A stretch of 64,000 nucleotides of DNA from Gnetum montanum (taxonomy: Eukaryota; Streptophyta; Gnetopsida; Gnetales; Gnetaceae). Shown here in pieces: positions 58,755-64,000 of the stretch (position 1 is the stretch's first letter; each line of letters begins with the position of its first letter). The notes under the pieces were generated by a model. That model made no database searches. It was not told the origin of the DNA and saw nothing but the letters and a program-made list of their open reading frames with translations. Made by a program: the position numbers and the translations under genes. Where the stretch lies: assembly GCA_015680685.1 (NCBI GenBank), contig MNCI01025116.1, positions 435,039 to 499,038 of the forward strand. The letters run 5' to 3'.

Positions 58755-59065
58755 TGATGAGCGACAAGTTACCCCCTACACCTAACCATACAAATCACAA
58801 GCATTCATGCATGATCCGGTTGAATTCCATGGATGAAGTTAGTTGTGGCATCTAGATCATTATGCCTTCATCGCAATTCATTGTCTTCCCACTTGGACTA
58901 GTGGTAGCTTTGTTAAGTATGGTTTAGTTCAAAGTGAGACATGATTTTTGATGTTATTTCAACTTATGCTACTCCTAACAATAATAAAGAAATCAATTAT
59001 TTAACTAATTAACAACAAGAAGTAAAGTCTAAACTAGCCTATCGGCAATGAGTTTCCATTCCTAG
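58755..59065 (-). repeat. Athila-family LTR fragment (antisense)
   Basis: It begins TGATGAGCGACAAGTTACCCC, the reverse complement of the family U5 end, and can be followed to the GTAAGTGGGAA-type block. It stops where the LTR of copy G begins at 59066. Copy G has probably inserted into this older LTR. Confidence 0.7.
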
Positions 59066-60094
59066 TGATGAGACGCGACATGCACTGTGCCATGATATCG
59101 CATCCCATGAGATATCGTGTACGCGATATCGCGGTCTGCCGCCATATCTATAAATAAGAGGCGGCACTCCCCTTATTTCAAATCTTGGCTAGAAAGCTCT
59201 GGCAGATTGATCACTCCAGAGTTAGAATTTTTCCCCATGTGCCCGCAGTAGGAGTCCTAGAGTGAACGGCTCTTTATTCGAGTAGCTTGTAACCTGAACC
59301 CAAGTTGTGTACGGCAATAAAGACGAACTTGTTTGGATAAACCTTGCAGCACGTGGTTTCATTTATTGCTTTATTTCCTGCTTTCCTAGTGCGTTCAAGT
59401 ACGACTTGATTACGAGCGTCTACGGACGTGTACGGCTAGTCAAGGAATCGGCTGCTTGACGCAATGCATGAGTACGACTCAATTACGAGCATTGGATGCT
59501 TGGTAACCCAGTAGCGTATTCCAGGATTCTGCGCTTGGTAACTCCCGGGTCTAATGTGTACGGCTAGTTGAGGAATCGGCTGCTCATTGCTAGGCTAGAT
59601 CGTGTGATAAGTACGACTTAGTTACGAGCACCCACGGGTGTGTACGGCTGGCTAAGGAATCGGCTGCTTATCACACGTAGGCTAAATAGGTGCCTCAGTA
59701 CGACCACTTCGAGCACTTGCGTTACGTGTGGCGATCCCAGTAACGATTAGCGTTTGGTAAGCTGCAGTTGCATAGTTCAGGGTGTGTCCGGTAAGTGGGA
59801 ACGGATGCTGACGCTAGTTAATTTAGACTTAGACCTTAGTTAGAGTTAGCTTAGTTTCTCAACCCTTTCTCCTGGTAGCATAGAAGATAAGCCGAAAATA
59901 CCAAAAAAATCACATACCTCAGACTTGCTTAACCATACACCGTGACACATACAAGCAAGCCTGGGAAGACAACGAACGATTAACCCCAAGTGTTTCTTGT
60001 GGCGTTAAGGCATTTAGTCTGCGGAGTTCGACCGGATCGCGCGTGCACGCTCGTATTCGTATGGTGGAGTGTAGGGGTACCTCGCCACTCATCA
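59066..60094 (+). repeat. 5' LTR of copy G with palindromic U3 and tandem units
   Basis: 1029 bp, TGATGAG to CTCATCA (a 7-bp inverted terminal repeat). U3 is short. Palindromic sites of the GCGATATCGC type lie at 59091-59134. Between about 59391 and 59695 a unit with AGTACGACT, TTACGAGC and GTGTACGGCTAG, GGAATCGGCTGCT occurs about three times. The 793-bp LTR of copy F has only the last related unit. Confidence 0.9.
59149..59157 (+). promoter_or_regulatory. LTR TATA box (copy G)
   Basis: CTATAAATA, 83 bp from the LTR start and just downstream of the palindrome cluster. The same context (CTATAAATAAGAGG) is seen at 10495 and 30274. Confidence 0.8.
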
Positions 60095-60095
60095 T

Positions 60096-60113
60096 TGGCG
60101 CCGTTGCCGGGGA
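60096..60113 (+). promoter_or_regulatory. tRNA-Asp primer binding site (copy G)
   Basis: TGGCGCCGTTGCCGGGGA, one base after the LTR, is complementary to the 3' end of plant cytosolic tRNA-Asp including CCA. Athila-type elements commonly use this primer. Confidence 0.85.
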
Positions 60114-60240
60114 CTAAGTGTTTTTACGCCAATTTAACATAAGGGATATCACTCACATCGTTGTGAGCCTAAAACGAACCTTAGGGTTAATCAGTTAATT
60201 CAGAACATAAAAAATGGTGAAAATTCGCACACCATTAGAA

Positions 60241-63200
60241 ATGGCTTCTTCTCATGCAATCAACTCACCTAAGGACAATACAGGAGAAAGTCAGGATCAT
60301 ACGCATAACCGAAATCAACCATGTCCTCAACAATCCAAAGTCACATATACTCATCCCGATGAGTATGTGCCGGATTTTACCTTTGTTTTCCATCAAGATG
60401 AGCAACTGCGGTGGAGAGACATGCAAGGTAACATCGTGTTACCCCCAGATCGATCCGCTCCCAACATGCTTTCCCGTGCTTTGGTACAGTATGGCATGCA
60501 TGAGCTGCTTGCTGAATACGTTTTGGATGATTATGACACAAGGGATTATCATCCCACAAACGCCCAACGTATTCGGGATGCAAGGCAGGAGAGCCAACAT
60601 TCACTATTGAAGGGCAAGGTTCCCCACGTCATTAGTGAAATAGGAGAAGAGGAACCCCTCACGATGGGTTTCTTAGAAAATGATGTTCCTCCTCCTCACT
60701 CTAGTGAAGAGGTTAGGCATCAGGGCCTTAGATCAACGATACATATTCCAGGCTCTGATCCCCGTGAGCACCAGCTGTTCACGGCAGGAACAATCACTCG
60801 CACTAATGACGGACTCGTTGATCGTCACAACGATCGGGGCCGAAGCAGCCGAAGAGAAGGCAAGAAACATCACCATGGTGATGGATCCCCTTCTTCTTCC
60901 CCTTCATCACATCATTCACCCTCTCCTTCCACATCTGGGCGCAGCCACCATGAGCATAACGCGGAAAGTAAAGGTAGAAGAGATGAAATGCCTCGACAAG
61001 AAGGTCGAGAGGAGTTAGGACAAGGGCAAGGACGTAGGGAGAATAGGGAACCACAACGTAGACATCACAGACGTCATGAAAGAGATGATCATGACGAACC
61101 CCTATTCGCAACCCGAAGTATGCTTGACATTAGAGAGGCAGTTAGGATTCCCACAAGGCATTTGAAAGACAGTAGGATCAAGCGTTTGGATATAAATAAT
61201 ATCCCACGTTTTGAAGGGGGATACAACGCTGATCCTCAACATCATTTACAGGCATTCCACGATGCCTGTGCCTTGCAGAACATAGACAATGAGTGGCAGA
61301 AACTCAAGTTGTTCCCAAGGACACTCACTAAAGAAGCAGAAAGCTGGTACCGGTCCTTAGAACCGGAAACCATCAGGAGGTGGAGTACGATGCTTGAATT
61401 GTTCAACAACAAATATCAAACGTACTCCAGAGTGTCCAACTTGCGTAAGCAGATCCAAGGCTGGAAACAAGGAGCTTATGAATCCTTGGATGCTGCCATG
61501 GCCCGTTACTACACATTGCTACATCGTTGCCCGGGCCATGGGTACGCTAAGCGGGATCAACTTCGCCACCTCGTGGATGGGCTACGAAATGAAACGAGAA
61601 GAACTCTTGGGACTTACGCCCAAGGGAGACTCTCCCAATTAAGAGCCCATGAAGTTGAAGTTTTGTTGGAACAAGTAGCGCAAGAAGAGGGTGAGCTACG
61701 TAAAAGAGAAAGTGCGGAGGAATACAACCGCGATCCCTCCCTTCGCAAGAAGGGAGTGAAATTCTGTGATGAGGAGGATGAGTCACCACTCGAAGAGTTG
61801 GTGAACAGGAAAACCGTGCCGATCCAAAAGTTAACAACGGAGGTATCGGCTAAGGTAGACCAAATGTGGGATTCCTTAGACTCACGAATAGAAACAGTTT
61901 TGAAAATCGTAGAAGAGTCTAAGGATGAGCAAAGTAGTGATAAAAGCAAAAACATGCGGAGAAACTTTAACCCTGCACATAACAAGGGTAAGGGAAAAAT
62001 CTCTAACTCCGATGAGGCTGAAAATTCTGATTCAGACAATGATGGTGGATGTGAGGTCTGCTACTATGACCATCCTAAGGGATGTTGTCCAATTATCTCA
62101 CATCTGCAGGAGTCTGGGGTGTATGCATTAAATCCAAGACTTAATCAACGGCAAACACCCAGAAGGTTACCTTATCCACAAGGTAACCCGAGGCAGTTCC
62201 ACCAACCCTTGACGTATTATCCAAGTGGAACACCTCCGCAGCCCATCGAACAACATCAGCAGTGGCAATACCCACAGTCATGGGGGATGCCACAGCCAAC
62301 ACATCGATACCCTTACCGGCAGCCTGATCCTTATGGTTATTATGTGCAGCAGCCAGTTTCTCCAGGTGACGCTATGAGTCACACTCCACGACGTCACTAC
62401 TACGCTCGGGAGTACTTCAGAAGGACTCCTTCTCCTCCGGGAGACATCCCACATTCCGTCCATCCTCTAACTCCACCCGCACCTTTTCCTCAAGTAGTTC
62501 CCATAACACCTCCTGCTCCAACAATGCAAGGGGAATTACCTACCCAACCGCAGCAACGTCACGCCGCGAGATCTGTAAATATTCAGAGTGTAAATATCCA
62601 ACCGGACACTAGTTCTGGCGATAACTGTACAAAAAAGAGACCCTTTTTCAGAACTAGGAGCCCGGATAGGCTCTCGCAACAACAAGCGGACGGGTATATG
62701 TATAGGCCTCTAACTACTAACACTTCGGAGCACCCTTCAGTCCAAGGGAATGTAACGCATACGGTTATGCTAACACATACCGTAACTGACTGGATCAAGG
62801 TAGGCCACCTTCCCAGGAAACTAACTGATCCTGGGAGTCCCTTTATTCATTTGCAGATCGCTGGGAATGCACCACATCGAGCTCTTCTTGACTCAGGTTC
62901 CGGAGTCAACTTAATTTCGCGAAAGATGTATCACGCCTGGAACCTGCCCCAACTTAAGAAGAGCAACATCCAACTAGAGCTGGCAGACCAGTCCATCACT
63001 ATTCCCTTGGGATTAGTGGAGGATGTTATTACCACTGTGTGTGGTTGGTCCTACCCAGCGGATTTCCTAGTGATCGATGTTAACAACAACGAAGGGGACT
63101 TCCCAATTATAATGGGAAGGGCATGGCTAAGCACAGTAGATGCATGCCTTAGGATCCGCGATCTTTCCTTGGAAATCTCCAAGATAAACATATGTGGAAA

Positions 63201-63585
63201 GATCGAGAAGAGGATAGTTCCATGCATCACATACAGTGATTCATCGGGTGATGACACGGAGGAAATGTCTCCATGTCACAGGTGTGCCCAAGAGACTCTA
63301 CAACAAAGATGCCTGTATGTAGCAACCACACAAGAAGTAGTAGACACCCCGTGGTTGACAGCTTCTCGTAGGGGCAAACAAATATGCATGGAACGAACTG
63401 AGGAAACTCATGCCAACAACTGTAGCATAGATACATTGGAATGTGAGCATCGCCAACTTCCACCCCTAAATTTAAGGTCATCAATCGGGAGAAGTTGGGC
63501 ACTTCTTAGAAATTCAAATAGGCGCTCGCTATTTTGGATCTCTCCCTTACAACTCAGTCATGGGGGAGATGGCCATCTATGTTAA
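60241..63585 (+). CDS. Gag-protease polyprotein, intact (copy G)
   Basis: An open frame of 1114 codons from ATG 60241 (MASSHAIN), chosen because copies B, D and F start at the aligned MSSS; an in-frame ATG at 60214 would add nine. Positions from the upstream ATG: N-terminal HPDEYVPDFTFVFHQDEQ (47-64); Ser/His/Arg-rich basic linker (about 205-300); gag capsid-like core (about 325-470, RLDINNIPRFEGGY and FHDACALQNID); charged helical part; variant zinc knuckle CEVCYYDHPKGCC (about 613); Pro/Gln/Tyr-rich stretch; aspartic protease with LLDSGSGVNLIS (about 890) and IIMGRAWLST. It ends after CLYVATTQE plus about 75 residues. Expected role: particle assembly, RNA packaging and self-cleavage. RT, RNase H and integrase are absent. 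Confidence 0.8.
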   Translation: MASSHAINSPKDNTGESQDHTHNRNQPCPQQSKVTYTHPDEYVPDFTFVFHQDEQLRWRDMQGNIVLPPDRSAPNMLSRALVQYGMHELLAEYVLDDYDTRDYHPTNAQRIRDARQESQHSLLKGKVPHVISEIGEEEPLTMGFLENDVPPPHSSEEVRHQGLRSTIHIPGSDPREHQLFTAGTITRTNDGLVDRHNDRGRSSRREGKKHHHGDGSPSSSPSSHHSPSPSTSGRSHHEHNAESKGRRDEMPRQEGREELGQGQGRRENREPQRRHHRRHERDDHDEPLFATRSMLDIREAVRIPTRHLKDSRIKRLDINNIPRFEGGYNADPQHHLQAFHDACALQNIDNEWQKLKLFPRTLTKEAESWYRSLEPETIRRWSTMLELFNNKYQTYSRVSNLRKQIQGWKQGAYESLDAAMARYYTLLHRCPGHGYAKRDQLRHLVDGLRNETRRTLGTYAQGRLSQLRAHEVEVLLEQVAQEEGELRKRESAEEYNRDPSLRKKGVKFCDEEDESPLEELVNRKTVPIQKLTTEVSAKVDQMWDSLDSRIETVLKIVEESKDEQSSDKSKNMRRNFNPAHNKGKGKISNSDEAENSDSDNDGGCEVCYYDHPKGCCPIISHLQESGVYALNPRLNQRQTPRRLPYPQGNPRQFHQPLTYYPSGTPPQPIEQHQQWQYPQSWGMPQPTHRYPYRQPDPYGYYVQQPVSPGDAMSHTPRRHYYAREYFRRTPSPPGDIPHSVHPLTPPAPFPQVVPITPPAPTMQGELPTQPQQRHAARSVNIQSVNIQPDTSSGDNCTKKRPFFRTRSPDRLSQQQADGYMYRPLTTNTSEHPSVQGNVTHTVMLTHTVTDWIKVGHLPRKLTDPGSPFIHLQIAGNAPHRALLDSGSGVNLISRKMYHAWNLPQLKKSNIQLELADQSITIPLGLVEDVITTVCGWSYPADFLVIDVNNNEGDFPIIMGRAWLSTVDACLRIRDLSLEISKINICGKIEKRIVPCITYSDSSGDDTEEMSPCHRCAQETLQQRCLYVATTQEVVDTPWLTASRRGKQICMERTEETHANNCSIDTLECEHRQLPPLNLRSSIGRSWALLRNSNRRSLFWISPLQLSHGGDGHLC

Positions 63586-64000
63586 TCATATGGGGGCCTC
63601 AGTTCTTTTTTAGTTTTTTTTTACACGCTTTTGTTTTACACGTTTTTGTTTTACACATTTTTGTTTTACACATTTTTTTTTTACAAATTTCTTTAACTTT
63701 TCTTGTTTTTGTTTTACAACATCGTTATACTTTTTCCATTTTTTGTGTGTGTGTGTGTTTCCATCCATCATGTAAGTTCGTCACCCAATAAGTATTCGGG
63801 CCGATGGGATGAAGTATTTTTCACTGATTGCTCATGTTTGGTTTTTACCTTTAAGTTACATTGTTGATACTAAGGTATGTTCTTTTGATATGGCAGGCAA
63901 TGAGATCACTTCATCCATCCATCCATCAAGTCTATGGTTTCCCTTGGCTTGAAAGTGTACAGTTCCCTTTTAATAAGAACTTCAATGAACAGGTGACTGG
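63586..64000 (+). other. T-rich repeat and start of the non-coding tail (copy G)
   Basis: 63610-63720 contains about five tandem units of the form TTTTTGTTTTACAC with small variations. A (TG)n run is at 63743-63757. From about 63818 the sequence is colinear with copy A (637 on) and copy F (28491 on). Confidence 0.7.

Larger units (their letters stand above)
59066..64000 (+). mobile_element. Best-preserved Athila-like gag-protease-only element (copy G), 3' end outside the window
   Basis: 5' LTR 59066-60094, PBS 60096-60113, leader, gag-protease frame 60241-63585, T-rich repeat and non-coding tail to the window end. The coding frame is open and CpG-containing sites are retained, so this copy is much younger than A, B, D and F. 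No pol follows the protease within the remaining 415 bases, and the tail is colinear with the tails of A and F that lead directly to a 3' LTR. Confidence 0.85.

Noticed and set aside
60096-60113. A tRNA-Asp gene at the tRNA-like sequence
   Set aside because: Only the 18 bases complementary to the tRNA 3' end are present, next to an LTR; it is a primer binding site.
61547-62039. Antisense frames of 96-141 codons opposite the intact gag-protease
   Set aside because: The sense frame is continuous and carries all domains; the antisense reading has none.

Overview
This is a stretch of a seed-plant nuclear genome. The layering of old Athila-like, Tat-like and Ty1/copia LTR retrotransposons around a single spaced-out gene suggests a large, slowly purged genome such as that of a gymnosperm. 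The taxon is an inference; the sequence does not prove it. There are no prokaryotic features. Only one ordinary host gene is convincing: a six-exon cytochrome P450 of the CYP704 type (34166-36359, + strand, 511 codons). Almost everything else is retroelement.

Layout. 1-2104: 3' end of an Athila-like gag-protease element (+) with a cut-down LTR. About 2525-9632: a decayed full-length relative (-) with gag, protease, RT, RNase H, integrase, PBS and 5' LTR. 10386-14055: an LTR fragment (+) fused to an antisense gag-protease fragment. 14056 to about 22100: a decayed Tat-like element (-) whose protease side carries remains of an antisense gene. About 22500-23885: a LINE fragment (-). 24050-30505: a second gag-protease element (+) with 5' LTR, PBS, broken gag-pro, a sequence gap, PPT and the start of its 3' LTR. 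30507-30817: an inverted copy between two single Ns, probably an assembly artefact. 30819-33969: gene-poor DNA. 33970-36359: a 4 x 48 bp tandem repeat running into the P450 gene. 36796-57414: one Ty1/copia element (-) with both LTRs and a TGGAT target duplication. It is split by a 15.9 kb Tat/Ogre-like element (38407-54299, -) that has its own GCCAT duplication. 58487-58754: LINE fragment (+). 58755-59065: LTR fragment (-). 59066-64000: the best-preserved gag-protease element (+), with an open frame of more than 1100 codons, running off the window.

How the parts relate. The gag-protease family has LTRs that begin TGATGA and end TCATCA, a PBS matching the 3' end of tRNA-Asp, and GCGATATCGC palindromes just upstream of a TATA box. 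Its three + strand copies stop after the protease and carry no RT or integrase, while the antisense copy at 2.5-9.6 kb shares the same gag-protease and continues into pol. The short copies therefore look like non-autonomous derivatives that would borrow pol from such a partner. The nested Tat/Ogre-like element has an unusual order: gag-protease, then a separate gene in the opposite direction with its own TATA-like and AATAAA signals, then RT-integrase. The older relative at 14-20.8 kb repeats the protease/antisense-gene part of that order.

Sequence quality. There are two long N runs (27982-28490 and 49709-50335) and single Ns at 486, 30506, 30818 and 44673. The sequence around the last three single Ns shows duplicated or inverted flanks typical of unmerged contig ends.
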